Made by a program: the position numbers and the translations under genes. Below, one piece after another: positions 37,798 through 50,300 of a stretch of DNA of 64,000 bases. The number at the start of each line of letters is the position of its first letter. The stretch's first letter is position 1. The notes under the pieces were generated by a model. That model was not told where the DNA came from, did not search any database, and saw nothing but the letters and a program-made list of their open reading frames with translations. The stretch is from Chanos chanos (Eukaryota > Chordata > Actinopteri > Gonorynchiformes > Chanidae), in NCBI RefSeq assembly GCF_902362185.1, contig NC_044498.1:12634065-12698064 (forward strand), in the 5' to 3' direction.

Positions 37798-40700
37798 ATG
37801 GAAGATTCGACGTCTCTCACTGTGAACAAAGTGTTGGATTCCCTTTGTAAGGAAGAGAGTTCTACTTTGCTGTATCTGTGTGCTGACATGCTTTCTCAAG
37901 ATCATGTGAAGGACTTAAGAGGAGCACTGGTCTCATTCATTAGACAAAGGCAGACTCAGATGGGCCGTGCCCAGGCAAGTGACGGTATACTGAAAGAACT
38001 CATGTTTAGAATGAAGCGCTTTGATATTCTGAAGAAGCTCCTAGGAACAAACAGACATGAAGTAGAAGACATGTTGAAGAATGGAGGTGTTCTCTCAGAG
38101 TACAGGTTAGTTCTTCTACCACACCCTTCAGTTGACCTACTGAAGTTCATGTGTTTATTTGAGAATTCTACAGATGACCAGTCAAATCAACACCTAAGAA
38201 TAATTTTAAAGATTTGAATGCAAATCAGTATCACAGTTTCCTTTTAGAAAATAACTGCAAATAGAAATTCACTCACTCTTTTGGATGTTAACTGATCGTA
38301 GAAAGCAATGATCATTTGTTACTTGATCCTTTGTAAGCTGCTTGGGACCTTTATGTAAATGTCTTTGTAAGGGTTTTTTTTTTTTTTTTTTTTTTTTGAA
38401 GAGGTTAAATGCACCGTGGATAAGCAGTCATGCGTTTCAACTAGAATCTCTTTGTCTAGGGTGTTGATGGCAGATTTAAGTGAGAACCTGGAGATGGAGG
38501 ATCTCCGCTCACTCATCTTTCTCCTGGGTGACACCGTACCCAGACGCAGGCTGGAAAAAGCCACTGTATGCATCTGATCAGTGCCGCTATGCAGACCCCT
38601 GCACACTCTTATGTTTACCCAACGCTCTTGCAATTATTCATTAAGACTTAAACTTTAGGGAATATATACATGTTTTTATAGCACATATAAATGCATGTAA
38701 TGAGTAATGAGTTTTTAAAAGATTGTAAAAGGTATTCCTACAACAAGCATGATCCGCAAAAACCATACATTTTACTTATGTCTCATCAAACATAGCATAG
38801 CACACACGTGGCCAATCATAACGCGCCAGTCTTCAAAATTCGAGTGGTTGTGACTTGTTTTTTTTTTTATTACAGAGTTTCCTGGATGTGGTGACAGAGC
38901 TGGAGAAAATTGATGAGCTGTCCTGTGAGAAACTAAACCTGATTGAGAAGTGTTTAAGGGACATTTCCAGACTTGACCTCGCAAAAAAAGTCCAAGCTTA
39001 CCAGAGAGCTTACCAGAGGAGAGGTGCACATTTTACTTTCTCTTGTATCCAGCCGTGCATGCACTTATTTTTGGGATATATTTGTCTGTTAGATGTTATA
39101 AGACAACATTTGGCAAATATTTGGTAGGGTTTTGTGAAGTTATTGCATTACAAATCAATGTCAACATCTTTTTTTCAGATGTAAAAAAACATGATGTTGT
39201 AGTGTTGGAGAGTACTCAGAAAAAATTAAAACATTGTGGAAACTTTTGAAATGAAAAAAAAAAAAAGAACTTAAAAAAATTTGCTCTTTTAACAGTGACA
39301 AATAACTTCCTTAGCCGTCTAGAAATGCTCCCAAGAACATGAAATTATTTACTAGGATGTTTTGAAAATATTTTGAGTCTCTGTTGATTGACAACAAGTC
39401 TCATTGGCTAGTTATAAGGGCGTGGAAAAGTAGACTTTTACGTAATTTGTCGTTTTACAGTAGATATAAATTGACTATCTCTGAGATTTAAAAAGACATT
39501 GTGATCAAAACAAAATTTCCACATCATCTATTGCCTGCACAATTGGAGTGATTATCCATTTCCATTCATAAAGTCTTGGTGTGACACAGTGTACCAGATG
39601 GGCGAGAAAAAAACCTTTAAGTTTGTCCATTTGTTGTCTTGTCTACAGCTCAGTCAACACCAGTGTGCTGCTCAAGGCAAAACTGCATCACAGTAAGTTA
39701 AAGAGTATCGGTCAGAAAGGACAACAGTTGCAGAGGAAATTCATAATAAACATTGCTGAGCCAAAGCAGTTCAGCTTTATAGCTTTATATATACAGTATT
39801 TGTTTATAGTACGAAAGGAGTAAAGACAGAATGAGGCAAAGAACATTATCACTTATAATGATGGGGGGAGAAACTGGCAGTGCTTTATCACCGTTTCTCT
39901 GTTCATCTCTCCTCGACTCATCCATCTGAAATTCTGTCTATTTCCTCCTCCATCAGCAACAGCAGCTGCCGTGCTCTCAAGGTGAGTGTTTCTCAGAACC
40001 TTGGCTATGGTCAATAATTTCCATACACTTGGGATCTTGTTTTTGTTTCTGAAATCCTGTATTGAGATGCATTTTATTTATGTATTATTTTTTTGCTAAA
40101 CTAGAGACTTTACAGACTCCAGTGCAAGAAACAGGAATGTTCCACAGTCAGGTGACAAAACAGACTTTAAGTGATTCTTTTGTTATTTCTTGTAACATAC
40201 TGCATACAGTATGCAGTGGGTTGCATTAAAATTGTAAGATTTTGGCTGTTTTTTTTTATAGTATGTGATTTTAATACTGATCAGTTGGTTCTTTATTGAT
40301 TGCACTGTGAGGCTGACGGACCCTTTTTCTCCCCATGTTGTATGTGTAATAGGCCTCTATGGAGGAGTATGACATTGATTCCTCATGTAGAGGTTTGTGT
40401 GTCGTTATTGACTGTGTGGGCTCCGATGGAGGTAAGCTTTGTATGCACATGCGTGTCCTGTCTGTATGCCTTTTATGAGAAATAAACAATATTTCAATAA
40501 AAATATATTTGCGTGCGCTGTATGATTTATTGTGTTTTTGCTGGAAATAAAAACTGATTATGTCAGGGTTACAGAGGACGTCATTACGGTTTTTTGTAAG
40601 CGATATATGTGTGGTTAATTCAAACATGTTTTATGCACCTGCACAAGTGTTTTTTGTGCTTTGTGATTATACTGTCTCTTCTCCTCATGTTTCTCAGAAA

Positions 40701-41915
40701 TGTTGAAGAACACGTTTGAATGCCTCCGTTTTAATGTGGAAATCTACAAGATGTTGCATGTGGAAGAGACTGTGGAACTCCTGACAAGTTTGGCCCAGAG
40801 AGAGAATCTACAAGGTTCTAGTGTCTTCGTTTGTTGTTTCCTCAGCCGTGGTTCCAACACTCACCTGACTGCCACCAACTCTCGAGGGTCAGGTCTTGGG
40901 CTGGATGATCTCCGGCAACTCTTCAGCCCTATCGGGTGTCCTGCACTGCTGGGGAGACCCAAACTCTTCTTCATTCAGTGCTACAGTGATGTGGACCCAC
41001 AACCTCAACCATTAAATGAAGATGAGTACCTGGAGACAGATGGGGTGCCATTTCACGCCGGCAATTCAGGCCCTGTTGCCACGGAGACACGCTCGGGTCC
41101 TGCAGAGACGATCCCAGAAGCTGCAGATGTGTTGTGGAGCATGTGTAGGGCAGATGCTCAACTCTTAGAGAGGGGGGACCATCATTCAGTGTACCTGCAG
41201 GCTCTGAGCTCTGCCCTAGTGAGGGCACGTGAGAGGTAGCGTCCACAGCCACACACAAAGACACAATAGACTGCCCTTAGATGAGACTGGTGTTCTAGTA
41301 CTGTGTGTAAACAGTGTTGTGTGAAATCCTGAACCTACAGTTTACTGGATGTTTTGGATGTGTTTTAGCAGTTTAAAACAGTGTGACAGAATCAGAGGCT
41401 GAACTTTGACCTGTAACAGAAGCTTGATAAAGTGGATGAAGCTCACTGTAAATGGAAAATTGAGATGTCAGTTGTGGGTTGTTCAGTATAATTTCCTAAG
41501 AAATTTGATTATTTAATGCCAGTCTTCAGAACACCAAGTGATGACTGAAAATGATTACTTAGCTTGTGCAAACCATGTTGGACATTCCAGTTTGTTATTG
41601 TCCATGTTAAATTGAATTGCTGGGAGTAACAAAAGTAAAAACATAGCCAGTTAGAGAGACAAGTCAAGTTTAGGTGCAGTTTATGTGTTACCAGTGCATA
41701 GCTGCATCACTGCAACCAGAATACTTTGAAAAGTTTTGTCAAAAAAGTAGTGTGTGCCCTTATTCCTCTTCAATTCTTTGTTTTACAGGAGTACACAGGT
41801 ACTGCACGTTCTTACCGAGGTCAACAGAGATATATATGAGCACAACCAGAGGAATCCTGGTGAGGCATACCATGTCTCATTGCATCAGACACTAAGAAAG
41901 AGTCTGTACTTGTAA
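37798..41915 (+). CDS. cflar: CASP8 and FADD-like apoptosis regulator (c-FLIP)
   Basis: Nine exons: 37798-38105, 38460-38565, 38876-39023, 39649-39692, 39957-39981, 40105-40151, 40353-40431, 40698-41235, 41789-41915. They give 473 aa (human long form 480). Two death effector domains come first, each with the RxDL-type motif (MKRFDILKKLL and SRLDLAKKVQ). A short linker built from small exons and a caspase-like domain follow. The caspase catalytic residues are lost: the His position reads SRG, and the Cys position is Tyr348 in FFIQCYS. FLIP binds FADD and procaspase-8 at the death-inducing complex and tunes apoptosis and necroptosis. The processing site is LETD-G at Asp367 (human LEVD-G at 376). 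The TAG right after the eighth exon belongs to its donor GTAGCG. The last exon ends LHQTLRKSLYL. An overlapping upstream ATG sits at 37793. The linker exons are the least certain. Confidence 0.92.
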
Positions 41916-42855
41916 AACAGACACAAACACAAAATTATTATGTGACCACTCCTTCTCTTCTACTTTCTCAAACAAACATATTACTTTAGTGCTAGACTAT
42001 TTTTTTCATGTAAGTTAATACCTCCATATTTACATAACCGCTATGTAAATAAGTACACTACTAAGGTTGCAGTGTGTTTTTGTAATTAAGCATGTTGCAT
42101 TTTATAAGATGGTAAAGTCACTGTATAAATACATATCCTATTTGATTATTACAACAGTCCTACAGGATCAATTACAATACAGTCACATTTATCACCATGA
42201 TCACCGTATAGGACAGTATGTAACTCTGGTAATGTCTTTGTTTATTTACATTTATGTCTGCTTATTTATTTACAATAACCACACTTTGCTATTTAAATTA
42301 AGTGAGATTCACTCACTTCCCCACATGTAAGCCTATGTCTTGTTTTCTCGTGAGTTTGAATGTGTTAGGTTGATCAAGGTTTGATATTAAATATGGATCC
42401 ACGTGGTAGCTACGGTACACATGATGGCTCTGAAGTAAAGTTTGAGGGCGAAGTTTGTTCCTTGTAAAGCTATGGTAGCCAGAATGTATTGTATCATACA
42501 TGCAGCTATATGCAACTCTTTTTTTGGTGCAACAGATTTCCTGGCAGCTAACGAAACATTAACAAAAACTTTGTTATTCAGACAGTTTGGTATTCATTAC
42601 AGTAATATATACTCTTCATTTACATAGTTTTTAGAAGAAATAATTTAATGAGGTTTAGCATAAAATTATTATCATTGTATTGTGTTCTCACTTACAGTCT
42701 GTATTGTGTTCTCACTACCATAGTCTGTCTACAGATGTATAACTAGTGCTATGTCTTTATCTCACAGAATGAGAAGAGAATATGAAGGAATCATTTAAGT
42801 AATAATAACTCACCTCAAGCTCGGCTACATGCATTTCTTTTGTTTAAATGCTAAT

Positions 42856-42990
42856 ATATAGAATAGAATAGAATAGAATAGAATAGAATAGAATAGAATG
42901 GAATGCCTTTATTGTCATTGCACATTATCGTACAACGAAATTTGCTGTGCAGCTCCTAAAACGGTTCATTTAACATTCCACACATGCACA
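42856..42990 (-). mobile_element. LINE 3'-end fragment with (ATTCT)n tail
   Basis: On the minus strand, GACAATAAAGGCATTC is followed by seven to eight ATTCT units, the 3' end and tail carried by many fish LINE copies. Upstream bases (CGTTGTACGATAATGTGCAATG) belong to the same 3' UTR. Only about 130 bases remain. Confidence 0.65.
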
Positions 42991-44310
42991 CACAATCCCC
43001 TGTTGTGATGTAAAATTACGTCATTACCATGTATCATATGTAAAATCTACATTCCCTTAAACATTTTCCACATGCATTTCAGTGAGGATAATTCCCAACT
43101 AGTCTACAAACTGTATTCTAGACGTGTGAAGGACGTAATGTAGAAACTGCACGTCTCCACTCTCTTGAGTTGTGGAGATACCATCTGTTTTCTACATGTG
43201 TATTTTTTATTAATGTTTGACTAATCTTCCACATAAAACTGCCCAATCTCTGTCAAGGTTCCTGGATGTTTATGGGCAACAGTCTCCAAATCATGCTGCA
43301 AATTGTCACTTGGCATTGACTGGGATATTAAAGAACATTTACTTTTTTTATTTGGATGCTCAAGGTAAAAGTCTGTCCCAGTTGCAGTGTTCTTACAATT
43401 TGTTTGTCAGGGAATGCTCTATTTTACTACATTTGCTTTTTCCTTCTGCACTAATGAATGAAACATTAGTAAAACATGACACTATCATCACAGTTCAACT
43501 CAGAAGGAACGGTGTGCTTTGACAGACATGCAGCTTTCAAATTTACTCCTTTGCATGCAGCAAAGTTTTAGTCTTTTAATAGTTCTTCTGTTTTTATTTT
43601 CAAAGATTTATCTAAGGATTTTTAGAAGAGTAGGATGTAAAAATAAAAATGGATTTTGATTCCAGAATATAAGACAACTGTAAGATTGTACGATATTGTG
43701 CAGTTTCAATAAGCTCTGTGGTGTTTCATTAATAATAAATTATGCTTCAAGAACATTTACTTTCCTGTCGTTATTTATTAACTCTCAGGGCATAGAAGAC
43801 AGAATGTATATGTCATTGCATGACTTAAATGATATTAACAGAGGGTCATTTGACCAAAAACATAATACAGTAAAATGGATGCTAGATTTAAACTGCTATG
43901 AACTGCTATCATTTATTATTTAAATCTTTGGTTCTACCAATCGCTCAATTTACAGATACAATCAACAATTTACAGTTACATTCTATATGAAATGGAAAGA
44001 GAGACTCAGTGGAGTTTGAACATGGAATCAGTGAAATAGTTTTTCATTAAAATAACCACAACAAACTTCAACTAACCATAAAAAACGCTCTGTTGGGAAA
44101 AAGTGTGCTCTGTGTCCTGGCAATACTGAGGTAGAGCACAGATACAAACGAAAGTCCATCATTTTAATACAATATTGATTATATTCATTGATTTGATAAA
44201 TATGCTGAAAATGCAGAATATACTCCATGTTACAACACAGCTCTTTCTGAGGCTATGGAGCTCAATGTTATTCTTGGAGCTGAGAGAAGAAAATCACATG
44301 CGTATTTGCC

Positions 44311-44316
44311 TTTATT
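44311..44316 (-). terminator. Nearest possible polyadenylation signal of the sacsin-like gene
   Basis: AATAAA on the minus strand lies only 12 bases after the stop codon. Others occur further on (for example near 43913 and 43768), so the real 3' end is open. Confidence 0.3.
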
Positions 44317-44327
44317 TATGTTGACTG

Positions 44328-47300
44328 TCAATCAGTGATGTATTCATTTACTTGAGCCAAAAGCTCAGATGCTAAGCTCATTGCTTGTGGTTCATTTTCA
44401 GAGGGAAACTGTTCATTGGGAATGCAAGGGAGAGGGTGGTAATTTGGATACTGAGTCCTCTTGGCATCCACACCAAGTTTCTGAAGTCTATTGACCATAT
44501 TGGGTACAGAGGATAGCTTTGGGCTATAGCCAGCGACTTTCTGTGCAAGGCTACTGATTGTACGATTGGCCGGCAATTGGCCATTTCTTTTATACTCTAC
44601 ACTGACTAAGCATTTCTCCACTGCTTGGTGTATTTTAAACAGGCACCACTCTGTGAACCCTCGACCGAAGTCATTATTTGCTCCATCAAGGTCACGTTTT
44701 GCCTGCTTGAGCCAACGCTGAGCTTCTCGTGCTCTCTGATCTGGCTTGGGTGTTGAGTGCCCATGAAATTTCCAAAAATCATATCCCTCTGAGGAGTGCT
44801 GCTCTTGAAAACGCTCCCGCCCCCTTCGATGGCTAGAAGCCTGCTGGTTCCATTGCTGATAAAACTTTCTGTAATTTCTGGTTTGTTTAGGGTAATCTTT
44901 GTTGCTGGCCCCTCTGAAGCCAGTACTTGGTCCTGGGGGTGCCTGGTTGCCACATGACCAATGGCAATCACCTGTGGATTGTTGGGCTTCCTGATAGACA
45001 CCTGATCTGCATTTCATCTTTCCCTCTTCCAGTTCTTGGATTCTTTTTTGGACATATTTGAAGGCTTCTGTTGCAAGTTCAGCACAGTTTGGATTTTTGT
45101 CAGGATGCCATTTCAAGTAGAGGCGCCGTACAGCCTTATGTCTCTCTTCCTCTGGCAAGGTCCAGATTTCTCTCAGACATCTGTCAATGTCTTTCTTGAT
45201 CTCTTCCAAGGACAATTGCTGAACTCTGTCAGCAGTCTGTGGATGTTGAACCTGTGCCAAATGCCCAATAAAAACAAGGTTTTTGCAGGATCTGGCACTA
45301 TGATCAGAGGAAGTCCCAGTCCTAATGAATTTGTAGATATCAAGTGAGCCTGCTTGAATTTCCTTATCTGGTCCAATTTGTACTCGGTATCTACTTGTAG
45401 CCGGGCCTTGCTGGTCTGACAATGCATTAACCCGGTCAATAATTTTAGCGTAGTAGTAAACTTCATTGTCATCAGGCGGCATTTTGACACCCACATATTC
45501 ACCCTTCTCAAAATTATGTAAGAAATACATGTCCAGTGAGTCAATCCACTCCTCAGGTATGATGCTTCCAGGCACTGGGAGTTTGTCATATTCAGCCTCC
45601 CCAGTGGTGCTGTCATAAATGCCATTCTTTTCCAGAACCCTCTGGACATCATCCAAATTGTCACAACAGAGCAGTTGTGCAATAATGAGCACAGAATCAG
45701 AATTCAAACACTTTTGAAAAAGGACATTAATCATAGTAGCTATTCTCAAATTGATCTCATTCATAGTTTTTAAACTTAGGTCATCACTGTGCTTCAAAAA
45801 GAAAGTGCAGCTTTCATTGTCTCTGTCAACATAAATGGGATTCTCCTCAGTGCTGTTCTCCAGTGGCTTTCCATCAAGTACAAGTACGGTATCAAGGGTT
45901 TTGCAGCAAATGATTTTAATGCTAGTAAAGATTTTTTTGCATATGCTAATGGCTTGATCTTGGGACACTGCACCTTTGTACTGATGTCTTATGACAGCTA
46001 TAATACCATGCATGAAGTAGGAGGCGGAAAGATGTCTATGGAAATTTTCTCTGAACTCACAAAATTCTCCATACTCACAAGTTATCATGCTGGATTTCTG
46101 CAGATCTTCTCTCACTAACTGTGACAGCATCTTTGGGCGGATCTTCTCTGGCAGGGATTGTACCAATTTCTTATGCTCATAGGGGTCATTTCCAAGGTAA
46201 CACATATTAAGCTTCTCAAGAAGCTGTAGTGTAGCATTAATGCTCTCCTCCCATCTTTTGGGTTGAAAGACAGTGTCATTGAAATACAGTGACTGTGAGT
46301 TATACAGTCTTCCATCTACTGCTGGTAAATATAGAGGAATGTGGAGTCCTGCCCTTTGCTCTGGGTGCTTCTCTAGCATACGGAGGAGTTTCTGTACAGC
46401 ACGTCTAACTGTCTTCATCTGATTTGCATTCAGTGTTTGCTTGTTGGAAGAGTCTTCATGAACATCATTTAAAACTTTGCTGTAATGTTTGACAGATGGT
46501 GTCTCTTCCACCCCAACCTTTTTGAAAAACTCCTTATAAATGATCAATTTGAATGGTAAGCTGTACAAGTATGGTCTGAAATCTGTGTCATCAGTAAGAG
46601 AAAGAACAGTGTTGCTTGGCTTTACTAAAACCGTTCCTTTCTCCACCAGGACTAATGGCAAGTCTGAGAGTGAACTGACATTGTAATCAGCAGATTGAAG
46701 AAATGCATATGAACTGTGCAAAACACTGGACCTTGTCTTCACCAGATCAGGAGTCAGGCATGGTGCATGACATATGTTTCTCAGGTTCTTAAATATGCAT
46801 TCGGTAGGTGGACCGTTCACAGCACCACAAGCTGATAGAATGTCACAAACACTTTTTGTGGTGCACTGCAGTGGAAGAACTGGCATGGATGTCCAAATAA
46901 GTTCTTTGTCAAACCTGTTATTTTCAATCAGAGATCCTCTGATTGAAACAGTTACTCCTTCTGCTGCAAAAGGTTGGTGCAAATTACAGAGTGGCTCTGG
47001 TATTTTCTGAGGAAAGACAAACTTAATATCTGATATCTGATCAAAGAAATCCTCATCAAATTCATTCTGTTTCCTGTTTAGGATCCAGTCAAGCACTGCT
47101 TTTGCTCTCCTTTTGAGTATTTCAGTGGAAGTTTTTCCAGCTATAGATCTCTGTATTTGCAATGCAAACTCAATGCAATCCTGACTTGATACATTCTTTT
47201 TCAGCCCTAAATCCACAAGCAGTTTTTTGAGCCTGTTTTTTGCACAGTGAATTGAACTCCAAAATGAATTTGGGATAAATCTCTCATCTGGGAGCATAAT

Positions 47301-50300
47301 CTTGAAGAAGTCCTGTTCTTCATCGTAAAAATAAGAGGGAATTTGAAAGTTTCCGTGCATATCCTTGATGAAGCGTAACTGTCTGAATTTAGAGAGGATG
47401 TGTGGTCTGTATTTATTGTAGTCTTTGTGTTGTTGAATTGCCAGCAAAGCTTTAATGGCACTCAGTACTTGCGGTTCACTAAAATTGTCAATGGTGGGCA
47501 TGATGAACTTTACAAAGAATCCAACATCATTGACAACCTCAGCCTTCAGTTGTGTGGACACAATAAGATTTAATTTGTTGTATTTCAGAATGACTATATC
47601 TACATCCCCTCGTGGAAAAGTTGGAAATTGGTCTATGAGATTCGTTTGGAAAACAATCACCTTGCTGCATCTGGAGAGGTTCTGGAGTGTACCCTCCATT
47701 GTCTCATACAGAGGCAAAGACCTGAGTTTTCCTGCATACCTTTCTGGGTTTTCTGAAGTGTGCAGTCCAGATAACAAGAAAAAAAGAAGTTTGTCAATGT
47801 CATGTTTTTGAATCTGTTCAAAAGGTGGATGCAGTTTGTACAGCTGTTCAAGAACAGCAAGATGATTTTGAACATTCATCAGCTCTGGCATGATGTAAAG
47901 GGACAACATATTCAAAGAGAATATTGTCCTGTCTAATGTCATAAATCCCAATTTGATCAGAATTTCAGATATTTCTCCATGCGCTGAAGAAACAACTGAA
48001 GATAACTTATTCAATGGAAGTAACCATGTCTTGTTCTGGCTGGGCAGCTTGACAAGAATAATCTGAGAATGACAGAACAATGACTTTATCTCACAGAACA
48101 TATCTGTTCTTCCATCATGACTTGGATCTGAGGAACTGATCTGGTCCTCAATGTACTGCCAGAATGTTTTAAGCCATATGTTAATGTTCTCATTTGCAAT
48201 ATGCAGTGAGCTTTTAGGGTCAGTCTGACAGTCTTGAAGAAACTGCTGCAGGGTAGATTTGAGCCAGCCTGCTGAAATGGAAATTTTCATGTCCCTTAGA
48301 AAGTGACCTTTTTCCAGTATGTTAAGATGCCTGTAATTTAAACTGTAATCTGCAATGTAATTTCCAATATTTTCAAAGAGTTGGGGGAATTTTGTAAATA
48401 GTTTTGGCTCTGAAGTTCGAAAGTATCTCAGGCACAGGTCACAGGTAAGGAGAAGAGGCAGTCCCTCAATGGAGCTGTAATTGTTTTCATTGATATCCTG
48501 TAAACAGTAATTTAGAAGCATTTTGCACTTTTCTTTGTTCTTGATCAGAGTGTGAACAATTGGCAATGGTAAATCTTGCTCTGTTTTTTGGGGGTCATTC
48601 AATGTTTTTACTTTTAGGTACTCTCTGACTTTTGGAGGGCTGACTGACTGGACTTGAATGCCTGCTTCTTTGAAATTAGACCATAACTTTGCCGTGCTGT
48701 CCGAGAGCGGGACCAAATTCATCCCAACCGAGTCAAGGACTTCAAGAAAGCATTCCTTGAAGTTACTGACTAAATGGGGTGCGTCTGTCAACTTTGCCCC
48801 ACAGATAGTGGACCAGGTCAGAGTGAAACTTTTTGCCTTGCTCTGAGCATTGACTGGATTATGAATTTGAAAAACTGGGATCAGCATGAGTTGTCTTTCC
48901 TTTATGTGTCGGTAAAGTCTGAGAACCATTTCTTTCCATTCCTGTGCTGTATTGTCTGAAACATGAGGGAAGAAAGCTAAATAGCCACTCTCAATGTGCT
49001 TGCTAAGCTCGTGAAGGGATGGGTATTCCTCTGGACTGCAAAGACAATGAGTTCTGATGTAGTCTAATAGGTCTCCATACAAAGGTGCAATAAAATCCTG
49101 CATCAGAAATTCATTCCATTTGACCTTGTTGCTCATGCCATCCTCTTTCCACAGACATCTCCTTGATGAGTCAACCTCAAAATTACCATTGATATGAACT
49201 GGTAATCCAGTGTTACCAGGTAAAGGTAGGGAACAAAAGGCTCTTCCTGATATCTCTTTACCTAAACAGGCAGCTACACCTACTTGTGGAAGTCTGCTGT
49301 CATATTTTGTTCCCTTACTGCCAACTTTCTCTGCCACAATCCAGTGAGAAGTGTCCTTGCCTTTTGACTGAATGTCCATCCGATATATGGTTTGAAAGGG
49401 AACTCCCGATCCACCATTGTCTTTGCCACTATGCAAGCAAGTTTGGATGTCATGTTTTTTTGTGCTGCACTCATCAGACATATGAATCTCAGTGGTGAAA
49501 ACAGGTTTCAGTTCATTTTCACTTATCTGATGGAACGCTATTTTCTTGATGTGTCTCAAGAAGAGAACTAAACTGTCTGGATCCTCAACAAGAGAGGCAC
49601 AAAGCTGTTGGATGTCTTTGATGGTGACGTGCTCCCTGGATATTTCTGAACGTTGGGCCATTTCTTGAGTTCTAACTGGTAGTCTAAACATTGTGCCACA
49701 GTCGAGATGAAAAAAGGATGGCAGGTAGGTGTTGTAAACATCCGGGAATGAATCTTTAAATTTTTGAGTCACTTTGTATCCTTCACCTACCTTTCCAGTT
49801 TCTTTGAGAACAAATTTATTTGGATCAGAGATACACAATTTTTCATCTCCTGTCAGAAGTGAAGGACAGTCTGTTAAATGGTAAACAGAGTTAAACCCCA
49901 GTCCAAACTTTCCTGTTGTTCCAATAGTGCCGTGTTTTCCACCCTCACCTATCTGCTGAATGCCATCCAAGTCTGTTTCAGAAAACACTTTGTTGTTGTA
50001 CACACACAGTGCAGGGCCTTGTAAATAGTTCCAGTGATCTCCACATGTTTTTTCTGTCTTGTGATGCCTGGGATCCCAAATAAAGTGTATCTCAGTAGCC
50101 TGTGCATCATCGGCATTCTGGATAAGCTCTTTCAGTATATCCCTCTTCGAAGGATAAGCTGAAATGATGTTCTTCAAACGAACAGTCAGTTTTTCTTTTT
50201 GTTCAAAGTTGAAGAATTGTTCATCAATGAGATGCTCCTGTAATGTTAAGTCACGTGTTGTTGGAACCTTTAGGTTGACAGCAATGGATCTTGGGATGTA

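Larger units (their letters stand above)
41916..44327. other. Intergenic between convergent cflar and sacsin-like gene
   Basis: No gene is seen. It holds the cflar 3' UTR, a LINE 3' tail at 42856-42990 and AT-rich unique sequence. No clear polyadenylation signal for cflar could be chosen among several AATAAA-like sites. Confidence 0.5.

Noticed and set aside
41237-41239. Apparent TAG stop ending cflar early
   Set aside because: The TAG lies in the donor GTAGCG. Splicing to 41789 keeps frame and adds the C-terminal residues shared with human FLIP.
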